64,000 nucleotides of DNA from Parus major (GCF_001522545.3 NC_031774.1:22244566-22308565), one strand, 5' to 3'; shown: positions 39,236-52,609, numbered from the stretch's first letter. Numbers and translations: made by a program. The notes: generated from the letters alone by a model not told the origin.

Positions 39236-39835
39236 CTTTCCAGTCTTTGTGAGCTCCACAGTATTTCCTGTGTTTCTGGCACAAGAAGGAGTCCAAGTTA
39301 GAAAAAGAGACTTCCTTGGTCTCAGTTCATTTCAGCACCATTACAAATACTGTTAGTACAAATGCTGTTTTGAAAAAAATCACCATTGAATTTAATTCAA
39401 CTTTAAATATATGTTTATATACTTTTTTAAAATGAAAATTAATTTAATTTCAAAATAAAAAAAAAATTAAAATAATTTTACCATTGCCTTGAATTTCAAT
39501 TGTTAGGCTTTAAAAAAATTTCATCTCCATTCCACTGATTTCAAACTACTTCACAAAGTTGACATTAATTAATTAAACATGTCCATTGACCCAAATCTAT
39601 TTATGTTGGATATAAAAAATATTTGGCCTCAAAGTTTCACCTTGCCCTATGGTTGAACTTCAGTGACTGTCAGTATGAGTTTTATCTTCTTTAAAAAGTT
39701 GTGACAGTAATATTGTACCCTTGTGAGAAATTACTTAATTAGTGCCTACCAATTACTGAGGTCACTGAATGGAAAATTCTGAAAGTGTAATATCATGCTG
39801 AATAGAAAGTGGAAGAGTAGACTAGAATTGATCAT
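39236..39835. other. AT-rich anonymous DNA
   Basis: A strongly AT-rich low-complexity run is present at about 39395-39480 (A-tracts and AATTTAATTT-type sequence). Otherwise nothing is recognised. Confidence 0.6.
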
Positions 39836-39896
39836 CACTCCGATCGGATCCATCACGCTCTGACCTGGGTCGTGGTGTCCCTGTGGACGCCAAATG
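39836..39896 (-). mobile_element. Possible endogenous retrovirus leader / primer-binding-site scrap
   Basis: A short CpG-dense patch (about five CpG in 55 bases) sits in CpG-poor DNA. On the minus strand, CA at 39896-39895 is followed by TT and then TGGCGTCCACAGGGAC (39892-39877). This resembles a retroviral primer-binding site placed just after an LTR end, like the lysine-tRNA type TGGCGCCCGAACAGGGAC but shorter. If so, the 5' LTR would extend to higher coordinates and the leader to lower ones, where it stops near 39836. I cannot find the other LTR boundary and see no gag, pol or env remnant. A non-retroviral GC-rich scrap is possible. Confidence 0.4.
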
Positions 39897-41437
39897 ATCC
39901 CAAACAATAAATTGCAGAGCACACCAAACTGGAACAGCTGGTGACTGCCAAATGCCCTGATGAATGTGCTTTGGCAACTTGCTGTTTGGACTTCTTAAGC
40001 AGTAAAATGACCAACTATAAACCAAATAATTCCCAGAACATTGTCTTATTATGGTCCTCTCTGTCATCACCATTAAATTCATGGTCCACATATTTTACCC
40101 TCTTCAAGATTTTTAGAAATAAAAAGATGTAGAAGAAAATTTCTGCCTTAAGGATTAGAACAGAATCACAGCTGCAGCACTTAAGTATTTGTCAAATGAG
40201 TACCAAGCTCTCAAACTGATGCTCAAAGGTGATGAGGTTCTGGTCCAGGTATAGCTAAAATAAATGGACATACTGAATAAATGGACAACCTGAGTATACA
40301 GAGTGAAGTGATTTACATGTTTAACTCAAGAAGTCAGAGGGAGAAGTCTTACTAAAACATGATATTCATGATTCTTAACACCCAGCTCATAATGTATTCT
40401 GCAGTCCGCCTTGTTAGAAATAAGTGCCTAAAGCACATAAGGGAAATGACAAATTAGAAAGGGCATGCACAACAAAGTGGAGGACTTCTAAAGCAGTAAT
40501 GTCAGCAGCATCTGCACAAAATTATTCCTTTTTTTAAAATTTTGTTACTTTTGTCTTGATTTGTTTCTTCTTGTCATTAACTGTAACAGCATATTTAGAA
40601 TTTAAAATTATGTTACTATCTAGAGGACTCAGTCATCTAGATGGTCTAGACATTAAAAACTGTGTTTGGGGTTTTTTTAATTTAAATGTCTGTGCCTAAT
40701 CCAAAATATTTCAGGCTAAATTCTCAAAAGTAGTTAGTGTCTTGCTTCTGTTGAAATCAGAGTTTTATTCCTGCAGGCCAGATGGAGAAGAGATGTAGAA
40801 TACAGAGAACAAGGCACAATAAAATAATAGGACAAGCAAGTGCAAGGAAAATTTTATTTCCTTTTTTTCTTGTTCTTAATTTTCCTCAAGAATTTAGCAA
40901 AATTCTTATTCCGTGTGTCTTTGTTCTCCTGTAACAGTGGTGCTGACTTAGGCTGTGTATGTGTGATATTAAGTGCTGGCTTTCATTGCTTTTTGCTGAC
41001 TTACGTGAACTGGCAAAATTTATAATAGTACCCCAGCTACTCAGGAAATTAACAGTCAATGAATATTTACTGGAAGTGAAATGTTGTCTACCAAAGAAAT
41101 ATAATGCCCTCTGGCTTCTGGCTGGTAGTATATCAGGAACCTTTGGAGTCAGTTGATTCTGGTTTTGTCATGTGGCCGATTATTTGTCTTAAAACTCTGA
41201 TTCATGACATGGGCTCAGTGTATAATGTATCTGCTTATTGATAGCAGCCCTTTGTTTTACACATTTCTTACTTGGCATACAAGGAAAATTTAAATGTTCA
41301 TAAAAATGCATTCTGAATCCCTTCCACTTCAAGAGTTTTGAGAAGACCTAAAGGAAGATGAAAAATATTTCCAGGCATCCCTCAAAGTTTGTGATGTGAA
41401 AGAGAAATTGGAGAAGAAGAAATCTGCAATATGAAGT
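39897..41437. other. Anonymous non-coding DNA, possible LTR-derived start
   Basis: The first few hundred bases could be a decayed LTR if the neighbouring primer-binding-site reading is right, but I see no matching terminal inverted TG...CA boundary. No coding region is recognised in the rest. Confidence 0.5.
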
Positions 41438-41640
41438 ATGAGGAAGAACTTCTTCACATTGAGGGTGGCAGAGAACTGGGACAGGCTCCCCAAGGAGGTG
41501 ATGGAGTGTCCCTCTCTGGAGTCATTAAACACCCACCTGGACAAGTTTCCATCTTACCTGCTTTAGATGGCCCTGCCTTGGCAGGGGGGCTGGACTGGAT
41601 ATCTCCAGAGATCCCTTCCAGCCTAAGGATTCTGTGATAT
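41438..41640 (+). mobile_element. CR1 LINE 3' end (second type)
   Basis: Motifs in CR1 order are TATGAGGAAGAACTTCTTCA, TTGAGGGTGGCAGAGAACTG, GGACAGGCTCCCCAAGGAGG, GATGGAGTGTCCCTCTCTGG, ACACCCACCTGGACAAGTTT, CCTGCCTTGGCAGGGGGGCT, GGACTGGATATCTCCAGAGA and CCCTTCCAGCC, ending ATTCTGTGAT. The internal sequence differs from the 36.3-kb copy, so it belongs to another CR1 subfamily. It is 5'-truncated. The frame on each strand here is a repeat artefact. Confidence 0.95.
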
Positions 41641-43153
41641 AGAGGGCTCAGAAGACTTGCCAACCAGACAAAACCATAAATGTCATAGACTACAAGCTAT
41701 TAGACAAGTAAAATATCCAAAAGTATCCAAATCCCATTTTAAAATGAGACTTGGACATTTAGATTCCAAAATACCATTGAAAACCAAAAGGCTTCAAGGT
41801 AGCAAATGGAAGTTAAGGTTCTGCTTTACAATAACAGTTTGAAATATTTTTAAATTGTAGCCTTTTAATGGTTGTTTTGAGAATACAAAGATCCAGTTAT
41901 GACTGTCAGATTGGAAAAGTACAGCCTTTTTACATTAAATACTTATTAGATGAGATGTTTGATCTTAATTTCATGTACTACTAATTTTGCATATGCTTTA
42001 TGTTGAGCTGAATGATTAACAGATGAACTAATTAATGACAATAGTATATGAATTGTAATTAATAGCTAAGTCAAGGCAAGATTATCTGTAGAAAGGCTTT
42101 GTCTCTGCAAGCTGTGGGTTCTTGCAAGGTTGGTGTGAACTTTATTTCCCAAACAGGTGCAATAACAAGCTGTAAGTGACTCAATGTGTTCCACCACAAC
42201 AATGCATACCTGGGCATGAGATTCATTCCAAACTTAAGAATTTTATGAGTGGATATTCATTGAATTAATCAGAAACTGGTCATCAGAGATCAAATTTGTC
42301 TGCAACGGTTGTGTAACTCTATGGTGGGACACACTGAAGAAGAATGCTCTTCTAGGAGTAGATATTTTTATTTTCAATAAAATAGGCAGTTCAAGAGGGT
42401 TTTTGCTTTGGTGTGGAGTTTTGGGGGTTTTTTTGGGGGGTTGTTTTGTATATTTTTTCTCAAGAGTTATTTCCCTTCCTCTTTCTCCTATCTTTCTCTA
42501 TACTCACACAGAATAATCATTCTCCATTTCCCAAACTTGCTTTGACTCTTGCAAAATAGTCTAGTAATCTCTGCAGTGACTGCAAGGGAAAAGTCTATTG
42601 TTTCAAGCTTTAATGAAAATTCCAATACTACCTATGCACAGAGGCTCCCACATAATCAGTATGAATTAGGCACGTTGAACAGTAATGTCCATTTCATGAG
42701 CTACCAGATACATTTCTTTGGCCCATAGCTCAGTGTTAGCTGTGCTTATCCTGGAGTTGCAGGACCCTGAGGGATGGTGGAGGCTGAACACTGGCTGCTG
42801 CAGTCAGAAGGAGCTGACTGCACTGTCCCTGTGCAGGAGATGTTGTCCTTGGAGGGCAGCTAGAATCCTTCCCTGGCACTAGGGTAGGCTGTGTAATCCA
42901 CCTGGCAAGAATGACCACAATTTCTCCATTTCAGTGTTGGCCCTGTGCATTCCTGTTGCTCTGGGATGTGCTCCAGCCCAGTTCTCGCTTCTGAGTTGCC
43001 CAATGGCAGACAAAAATACCAAACAAAGCCTTTTTGCCCTTTATGGTTGCTGTGAATTAATAGCAGCTGAGCTGCTCACTCTCTCCAGTGGCATGGGGGA
43101 GAGAATTGAAAATTTAAGAGTGAGGAAATGCATGGGTTGAGACAAAAGCTGTA

Positions 43154-43154
<1 letters not shown>
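41641..43154. other. Anonymous non-coding DNA with a G/T-rich run
   Basis: At 42396-42450 the + strand is almost only G and T, including GGGGGTTTTTTTGGGGGG. The number and spacing of G tracts falls short of a standard four-tract quadruplex motif. No gene is recognised. Confidence 0.6.
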
Positions 43155-43225
<71 letters not shown>

Positions 43226-43300
43226 TACTACTACTACTACTATTATCAGCAGGAGCAACAGCAGTAGTAGCAGCAGCAACACCACCAACAATAATATTTT
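43155..43300. repeat. Compound microsatellite (ATT)23-(ACT)6-(AGC/AAC)n
   Basis: About 23 uninterrupted ATT units (43155-43223) run into six ACT units (43224-43241). A degenerate AGC/AGT/ACC/AAC trinucleotide tail extends to about 43300. The long pure tract should be highly length-polymorphic. Frames over it encode poly-Ile or poly-Leu and are artefacts. Confidence 0.98.
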
Positions 43301-46300
43301 AAGTAAAGGTAAAAAAACCCCAGCGGAGATAATAAACGCCAAGAAAGACAAGTGGTGCAAATATACAGAATCACTCCCCACCACCTGATCAATGCCCAGC
43401 CAGCCCTTGTGCAGCAGGGCTGTGTGAGAAGCACAAAAAGCCTTGAATGTGTGTAAGCACTGCTCAGCATCAATTAAAACATTCCTTTATAATCGACGCT
43501 GTTTCCAGCACACATCTAAACCATAGCCCTGTACCAACCACTGTGAGGAAAAACAACTCTATTCCAGCCCAAAGCAGCACACTGGTGAGCTTGGTTTCTG
43601 AGTTTGGTAAGCATACTGACTTTTCTTCCCTTTCAGCCCCTAAAGTCAAATCCTAAAGTTTCAACCCCCCCAGTCAAAGAATTTACCACTCATTGTATTT
43701 ATGCATTTTTACCCCAGAATCATTTTCAGATATTCAAAAAGTACGTTTTCGAATCTGTAAAGCTTTTGAAAACACACCAGTTAATTCAGTAGAAGGAAAG
43801 CACCTGAGTCTGCTCAAGGCTTTCCTTTTGTTTTTTATTTGTATGCAAATTGTTTATTTCTTGAAAATGCCACATGATATTTGCAGGCAATCATCATTTT
43901 GGGCATAGAGATTTTAATTTCTCTCTTTCTGACAAAAATCCAACATTCTTTTCTTAAGAGTAAGAATAAACAATATTTATAGTATTGAAGAAGACAATTC
44001 CAATAATCAAAGAGATTTTGCCAAAGAGGAGACAAGATTAATTGATAATAAAGGAAGTGATATTTTAAGTGATACAGCATGTCATTTACCTCTTGGCTTA
44101 GAGGTCCTATATGAATAATGGCAGAATGGAATAAATGTCCCAGTGCTTTGTTAGAAGTGATTCATCTCGTGATGAAGACTTTATATTGCCATTGTAACAC
44201 GCTGCTAAAGAGTGGACTTTTCCAAAGTAAGACTTCTGCTGTTTTATAGAAGCTAGCTTTGACTGAAGTAATAGATTTTGTTCAGTCAAGTAAAAAAAGC
44301 TGATAATAATGTGTGTTATTAGTTTTATACAGTGATAATGAAAAAATAAGAATATTCAGAAAGGTCTCAAAAGCAGTGTTAATAGGGTTATTTTTTTCAT
44401 CTTGCATGTTGTATTTATTTTCAACAGAAAGTAGCCAACATAGAAAATCCACTGGAATGATTCATTAGAAGAGTAACCATCCATGTGAAATAACATTTAG
44501 AATCTTCAGTTTCTAGAGCTATCCTTACTTTAGGGGCAAATTTTAATTTTATATTTTATAGCTTTGTTTATTTGGCTGCTTACTATCAACATGCTGTGAT
44601 TGCTCAGAAACTGAGCTGGTGTAGCTGTGCCTGGCTAGAGAGGTCACACAGCACATTCAAATCCACATGGCTGCCATTGGGACAAGCTTTGATCCACAGG
44701 CTGTCTTAGATCTGTGTAAAGCTAATGGATTTTAAGTGCCTTAATTTCACTCAAAGCAATTACACTTCTTTTTAGGGGGAGACAAGTGTAAATACTAAAA
44801 GCTTCAGCAAGAGTCATGTGTGGTCAAAAGTGAAGCAGCTTCGCCAGGTGTCATCCTGTCACAGAATAAGAGGGTTATTTAATATGCTGGGCCAGGAAGA
44901 GAGAGAAAAAGGAAGATGGCAAGCAGGAGAGGTAGCTGTAAGTGTAATTCTTAAGCAGCAAAAAAGAAGCAGAGCTTCCTAAAGCATGAAAATTGTCAGA
45001 GGGACAAGATTGGAAATTGATCCATGACACTGTGATCAGGATGGTGATGTTCATTCCTTTTCCATTGAGAATTGCAAGATTTTTTCTCTCTTACTTTGAA
45101 ACTAAAAAAAAAACAAAACAAAACTGTCTTAGAGAATCTTTCTTGTTTTATCTGTTCCTAGGAAGCTTGGAATTGACAATAAGGAGCTTTGCAAAGAGAA
45201 ACAACATATTGCAAAGCAAAACATCTGCAGTGTATAGACAGGAGCTGATGAGGTGCTCTCTGTTTGCTGATGCCCTTGCTGCATCTGAAAGCAGCAGCAC
45301 TCGCTGCATCCTTGAGCCTCCAGCTCCTCTTGTAACAGGTGTGCAGCTGGATTCCAGGCCCTTATGCAGGGCAAGAGTAATGGAACCCTACAAAAGCAAG
45401 CTCATCTGTCTCTGTCAATGGGTCATGGTAGAATAATCTCCTTATTTCACTCTCACCCTCTTCAGGAAAAGCAGGGTCCCTTGCAGCACTTCCACCCATC
45501 TCCTAAAATTCGGAATCATGAAGCACAGACTCACAAATAAATGGGTTTTGGACACTGTGGTTCAAAACCATCATCTACAGACATATTTTTTTAAATGGTT
45601 GGAATTTATTCTTAAGACACAAAATGCAATTTTGAGTCCAGCTAAGATGGACAAAGGGACTCTTTTTATAGTAAATCGTGGACAGTCATTAGCCAGAAGC
45701 AGATGATGGTTTGAGAATTGTCCCTTTGTATCTGTTTGGAGTTTAAAACTGTCAGTCTGAAAGATGAAGCCTGCCTTTTTTTGTTTTGGGTACTTTTTAT
45801 CTTTGGGTACAGGTGACTGGTAAGTTGGAATATCTTGTACAGGTGTCTGTTTAACAAAGCAAAGCTCTGACAACACCTTCATTATATAGGAACTCACACA
45901 TCCAGGCATGCACACTGCTCCAAGGGAAAAAGAAATTTAAATATTTCACCTATGTAATTAAATCATATGGAAACTTTGGGTTTTTTTAAGGATGGAAATG
46001 TGAACATTAACTGTATGGTTAGGCTAGACTGAGATTTCCACAAGATTAAAATTATTCTGTTCAATATTTTCAGAAAATTCACTAAATATTAATTAGATCT
46101 TGAAATAGGCACAATGATTCTCCAGTAGACATTTGAACTGTCTGGGTAGTATTTTAAATGAAGAATTTCTATAACAAAAACCATTTAAAGTCATATAATA
46201 ATACATGCCCTAAAGTGGTTTAATTGTTTTTTATTTTTTCCCCAGCCTCATATATTAACTTTTAAATAAAAAAATTTGTTTTATTCCATCATTTGTGCAA

Positions 46301-46869
46301 CTCAACACTTGTATACTTCAAGAAATGTCTACATAAATACCATAAGTGTCAAAAATGTCATCTTACTGCTTCCTTTTTTTGTTTTCTTCTAAATTCATGA
46401 GGACACTACAGGGCTTTTAATCCCTAATTCAATGTGATTTTCCTCTTGTAAGTATCCTTGGAGAATTCTAAGGAAACAAAGAATTGCCTGGTGATGTTGC
46501 AGAAGATTTTCTTGAAAGGAGCTGTTTTTCCAGTAACATTTAATTATTTAGCGAAATCTGTCCTCGGTGCAATGCCCTTTATGTAATCTTAATAAAGTCA
46601 CCATGATCAGCATTGCACATGGACCATGTTAATGTTTTTAGTTACTCTAAAGGCATACCAAAAGGAAGCTCATCAGGAAAAGGTTAAAAGAATTAAGTGT
46701 GCATAAAATAACTACAAACTGAGGAAGCAGAAGTAGAAAATCTGCCTGAAAATACTGAAAGGACAATATTGAAGAAATTAAAAGTATTGCTGGTGAATAT
46801 AGGAAAGTATCTATGAAACAAAGAAAGGGGAAAAGCTAGAATTATTTGCTAAACAGAAAGACTAATTAC
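43301..46869. other. Anonymous non-coding DNA
   Basis: The longest frame (147 codons, 44993-45436, +) has no recognisable domain. The stretch at about 46540-46640 has a conserved-element-like texture (TTTAATTATTTAGCG, GGTGCAATGCCC, ATGATCAGCATTGCAC) and two CpG in AT-rich DNA. That is suggestive only. Confidence 0.6.
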
Positions 46870-46985
46870 AGTGTTATCAACCTCTTAGGGGAAGCATTAG
46901 AAATCTCTTCACTCAAGCTGTTCAAATTTAGGCTTTGGCAAAGCATCAGGGGATATTCTGCAAAGAACAATGCTTCTCTGGTGAG
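46870..46985 (+). mobile_element. Possible old CR1-like fragment
   Basis: AAATCTCTTCACTCAAGCTG, TTCAAATTTAGGCTTTGGCA, AAGCATCAGGGGATATTCTG and AAGAACAATGCTTC resemble the 3' part of old CR1 copies (GGATGTTCAAAATTAGGCTGGACAAAGCAC...GGGAATAT). The diagnostic end (GGGGTTGGACTAGATGA and the 8-mer tail) is missing. The assignment is tentative. Confidence 0.4.
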
Positions 46986-49900
46986 GTGAACAGGCTGGCG
47001 AGAAGCTGATAAAGCAGCAGTATTAGCATGGTGCACAGCTGTGTGAGAAAGACACAGTAAATGCTGAAATCAAAAGTAAGCAGTTCTGTTTGAAAAGGGC
47101 ACAGGCAATTACTGGTGCTGGAGTTTAAAAAGTCTTGGTGACATTCTATATGGTTAGAGAAACTGGAAATTTCTAAAGCTTTCCTCTGTTACTTCTAGAA
47201 TAGCCCCTTTTTGGTTCATTATGGCTAAAGAATTTTAATTGTCAAATCATCTTTCTTGATGACTACAGAACGTGAAGCACTACAAAGAACAATACTCCAC
47301 ACCCTAAGAAATTCATTTAATACAATTAAAAATGCAAACTATGCAAAATTCAGGTACTCTGGTTAGTGGGATGTGGTAAGAGCTGCTTCATATTCTCAAA
47401 AATAATCTGAGGACCATGAATGGATTTAACAATGTAACAAAAATCCAGTAATTCTGTAGTTGGTTTGCTTGAGTCTCTCTTTTTGTGGCTTCTTTGTGAG
47501 CACATTAGCACAACCAATTTTTTTTTCCTGTGTTCTATGCCTGTGCCTCTCCCTGTGCTGTTATTTATCTGCTTCTAGATTCTATGGCCATTTCAGGATG
47601 CCACTTTTCACAAATGGAAAACAAAATTTGTTCTGGGTTATTTTACAATCCCTAGTTTTTTTTATTATTTCTTAAATTTCTTTTAAGTAAGATGAAACTT
47701 GACAAGTTTTAGTCTATACTATATTTATCTTGTTTAGTTTTAGTTTTACAGTTTCAAAACCCAAGAGGTTTATGATTGGTAGGATAACAGCAACTTAACT
47801 ATTTCAGCTAGTAACTCCTGACATAATCTGGTGTTTGTATTAAGTAGAATAGAAAATGCATAAATAAACCTAAAAGCATTTAATAACTCTGTAATTTCAC
47901 TCTGTATCTGTGGAGAAGATCAACACTTATTTGCTATCAATTCCATACCATAAAGGACATGATCATCTTTGAGTATTCATTGGAAAGCTGGAGATGAAGG
48001 GTTTTGTGGAGATATTTCAGTAAAAGTACAAAATTAATTATTGAACCTGGCTAAGATGGAAGTACCTGCTTCCTAAATATTTTAAACACCAACTCAGTCA
48101 TGTAGTCAAACTTGACCAAAACAAATTTCCAACTTTTGAGGGAATGCTAGTGATATCACAAATGCAGAGGCAAACATTTCCAATCCCTTACACGAAGAGG
48201 AAGGTAGGATAACCTACCATCTACAAATGTAGGTCTACTCAGATTTGAAGGATTTACAAAAGAAAAGCCAAAATATTATCTTGTATAATAACTCCATGTA
48301 ATTGAGCAATGGAGAATGTGAAATAGTTATTTTATGAGAAAATAAAACCACTTGGAAATATTCTAGGTAAAATATCATGTAAAAAATAAAAAATTGTGCT
48401 TCAAAAGAAATGTCTCATCCTGAGTGTAAAATGGACATGGGTGAAGTTGTAACTGTTGTTCCCTTTTATTGTTCTAATAATGTTACTCCTGGTAAGCTCC
48501 CATTCCATAGGAGTATATTTTACTGAAGTGTAGCTATAGGAAAAAGAAAAAATAAACAAGAAAGAATAAATGTCAGTGAGTATGCCAGCCAGCATCCAGG
48601 CCTGTGTCCCTGCTGTTGAAATGTCCTGGCCTGTCAGGATGGAAAGGCTGTGTCCAGGTTCCACATCAGCATGAGCACACCATAGCAACAGGGCTGTCAC
48701 CAGCCCTTTGCACCCCAGCCAGGCACACTTCTGTGGGCTGCCCACCTCACACACCAGCATTAACTGCTCCAGTGGGTCTCTAAATTCCCAGACATGTTCC
48801 TGTTCTCCTTTACACTGCCCAGCTAGCCCTGCTTGATGCCTCTATTGCTGCTGCTAGTGACACAGGTGACAGATCACACCATAGAACGGCACCTCATGAA
48901 ATAACATGTCTGGAGGATGGTCTGCCACAGGATATCGTTTAGGAGCATAGATATACCACACAAACATACTGTACACTGTGGAAAGGCAGGTCTGTCCCCA
49001 AAGGGATGCTGCCCTCTGCTTCCTCAGCAAATACTGGCAAGTCACGACTGGGAAGTTTGATTTCCCAAGTGTCAGATATGCTAAGCAGGAAATATCTCCT
49101 ACCCAAGATGAGAGTTCCCAATTCAGGGAATATTTAGCTCTTCTGAGAGTAAATCCTTGACTGAAACTAATTTTCAGACGTATGAATTATCAGGGAATGA
49201 AAACTGTTACACCCCACCATCAGTCATCTAAAAGTAACCTCAGTCTCAATTCTTTGATAAGAGAATGAAAGATGTTAAAATAGAATTTTAGTTGTTCTGG
49301 AATGAGTTGAACGAGTCTGATTTGTTCCACAGAACTAAGCCACTACTTTTCATCAGTCTCATGCCTCATGACCTCCATTTCGCTCAGCTCTCTGAAGCCA
49401 GACACTGTGCCCAGTTAGGTGCAGTCAGAGAATTCACTTCTGATCTCAGCAAACCTCTGCTATTAGCATTATTTTATCTCTAAAAACCTGCTGGTTTTAA
49501 ACTCAAGCTTTTTATAGCAGTAGTTCATTGGATAAAACTAAAATACTACCAGTTTTCTAAATACTAACCTTCCTAGTGAAGCAAGTAGGATTTAAATCAC
49601 ATACACACGCGGTACACAGTCTGAATTGGTAACATCTGATGAACTTACATATGATGAATTTCTCTGCAGATCAATATTGATGCTTTTCTCCTGTAGCCAA
49701 TGGGGGTTAAATCAGCCCTGGAGAATACTGTGGGATTAGGGTATTAGGAGTTCTGCAGACATGAGTCTAATGCCAAAAAACAGTGGAGCACTATGAAGCA
49801 CAATGCAGTCATGGGTCACACTGAGCACACTGACTTGAGAATCCTAGGATTTGATTATTCACTGCTCTGCAGCACAGACAGTCACTTCTAACTAAGTGGA

Positions 49901-52609
49901 AAAATCAGTGTGAATATCATAATTCTAATTTGACAGCCTTTTATGCCCTCTTTACATGAATTTTGCAGAGATGGAAATGAGCCCACAGGAATTGTGTCAG
50001 CAGAGAATATAGAGAAAGAATCCCAACATAGATACACAGAAAATGGTGATGGTAAAAAGGACACAAATTGCACCAAATAAAATATACAAAACAACAAACA
50101 ACAAAACTAAGAAGAGATAACTGGTCTGGGAGATCTGCAGCAAAAAAACCATCTAGGGATATTTCAGTAGAGTACATGTAGATTTTAGAATTCTAGAGAA
50201 AGGGACATACATTAGAGATCAAGCTATTTCAACAACTCTTGTTTACCAGGGACTTTCCTTAACTGTTTATGATTTCAAAGGTTATCATGTTACTCAGTAA
50301 GTGATAACATGTCCCTGGATCACCATCATTTTTAGCAAAGAAATATTTAGTAGTCAGAGTTGAAACTTCATTCTAAAATGGCAGGCTAATCTCAATGTTC
50401 AGATATTCTATGCCTTGCAGAGTTTGCCATTGAAACACCAAAAGTTTTTTTGGCTTTCCTGAGGTACAAAGAACAATTTCAGTAACAAGTTACTGCTTGA
50501 TTCCACAGCATACGTGTCTGAGGCAAGTGAGCTGCCACAGAGCCATTTTTGGTTGTGATGCATGCATAAATCAACTTAGAAAGAGATGAAACACAGAAAT
50601 CACAAGCCCAAATAGGTGACATGTCCTTACATTATAGGCAGCTGAAGAGGGAGGGTCACAGTAGAGAATGTCAGACAACCTTTATGCAAGACAGCACTGC
50701 TGTTCCGTTTCGATCACCTCGTTAACTAAACTTTTATTTATGAGAGCCATCTAGAAGAATGATCAATGAATGAATGAATGGCTGCAAAATATCAGCAGGA
50801 GAAAGATTAAGACCTTTTTTTGCACCCTGACTTTTTTTTCTGTTTTTTTTAAAGAGTTTTTATCCATGACCTGAAACATCAGTGGGTCAGGTTCATTCCT
50901 ACCGTGCACACAGGTGTTGGATTTGGCCCCAAATGACATAGAATAAGCAAAGAAACACAACCCTGACATGAACATTCTCCTCTTTCATTCTTTGTGTGTT
51001 CCCAACTTTACTGTAATCATTAAAGCAATTTACAATAGGCTGGAAATGAGGAAAGTATTTAAGAATGGCAAAATATATATGTAAATATATAATGCAAATG
51101 CACATACACGGAGGTTTCTTTACCCATTTTTTTAATCAGAAGGATACTCAGTTCAATGCAGCCAGTCTCATTTAATGCCTTTCTGCTAGGAATGAAAGCA
51201 TTTGGCTATTGGCCAATTCTATTCAGTATTTTTTTTTCAGGCTCCAGCATATTACATCCCATTTCATCTCCTCTTCTCTTCCTAAAGAAACCCAGGATCT
51301 CCCCATGGTAATGGGGTTGCAGATATCGACAGAGCCAATGCCAGATCAAATACTCACAGACAAGCAGATTCCCTCCCAAAGTTGAGGAGATTATTTGGGA
51401 ACCATGCAATTAAAATAGGTAGGGGGGAAGGAGTGGTAACAAGACTGGTTTGATTGCTGTCCAAATTCATCTATTCTCATGCTGTTTTTCACTTCCCTTG
51501 TCCTCATTTGGGCTATCTCCCTCTGGGCCCAGTCCTCCCTTTTTCTGTAGCATACAAGAGAAGAGCAGTGAGCTGGCACACTGGAGGTCATGCACAAAAG
51601 AAACACTTTAAGTTAGGTTTTTCTTCTGAAATGGAGCCTTAGGGTGTTCCCATGCACACAGATACAGTGGATGCTAAATTTTGTCTACCAAAAAGGCAGA
51701 ATTCAGGGCTACAACACCAACATTATTCATCTCCCCCATGGCCACTTCCTAGATTTGAAAAGTATGAGTCTCACTGTCAGATCACGTCCCTTTTTGTCCT
51801 TGAATAGGGACAGGAGGTTAAACATGAGACGACAGCAAAGGAGAACAGCAGTTTGGAGGACTCTACTAATTGCTTGCTCTAAGGGAGAATTGCAATTATC
51901 GGTGGTCAAACTCTTAGATCTGTTTATTTACACTTTCCAGACAGGTTTCACCCATGTACATTAAATTATCATTCCCTTTGGCTCCAAAATAAAGCTACAG
52001 GAAACTGGTGCATGTCTATTTAAATAGGCAGGTGTGCTGGAGGCAGCACTGATCACCAGCCACTTAAATGGAAATTTCACATGAGAGAGAGAGGAGCTAT
52101 GTAGGAAATGAATGATTTGTTTTGACTCCAGTGCCTATATTACAAATTTACAAGAGACAGCTAAGGGTCAAGTGTGTATGTTCATCTCTTGTAGCGCCAT
52201 GGATGAGCACAATTCACAATTCTGTGCCTGTGAGAATCCACTGGGCTGAGCATTTATATATCTAGATGCTGAAATGTGGTTGTTTATACTTTGTATTGCA
52301 TGCTAAGGCAGAAGTTAAGTGAAATAAATGAGCCACAGAGAAGTCACACATAAGGATTTAGCTGGTTCTCTTACTGAACAAGGACTACCTGCGGGCATGT
52401 TGCAGGTGCCAGAAGTTAAATGCATATTTCTTTATTCTCAGCAGTAAAATAATCATATGGCACCACACTCAGATCCTGGCTCCAGGGCTCGGCAATAGTA
52501 GCAGAGGGAATGCAGGGCTCCCATTTAAACACAGTTGATCACTGTCAAATCCTGGAATATGTTTTTGCAGTGGAAGGACTCCTGGTGAGTGCTTGCTGAG
52601 TCAGCTCAC
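46986..52609. other. Anonymous non-coding DNA
   Basis: No gene recognised. Open frames up to 119 codons (48401-48760, -) have no domains. A patch at 50695-50745 has three CpG within 30 bases next to AT-rich homeobox-like sequence and may be a conserved element. This is untested. Confidence 0.6.

Noticed and set aside
39062..39296. Frames with poly-Leu and poly-Asn/Thr runs
   Set aside because: They are artefacts of the compound TAG/TTA microsatellite.
41431..41663. 68- and 69-codon frames on opposite strands
   Set aside because: Both lie over the CR1 3' end at 41438-41640 and are repeat artefacts.
42396..42450. G/T-rich run as a G-quadruplex
   Set aside because: Only two long G tracts are close together. 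Forming four tracts needs long loops or split tracts, which is below the usual standard.
43076..43388. Frames of 86 and 102 codons rich in Ile, Leu, Val and Thr
   Set aside because: They are translations of the (ATT)n/(ACT)n microsatellite. No start context or flanking coding signal supports a protein.
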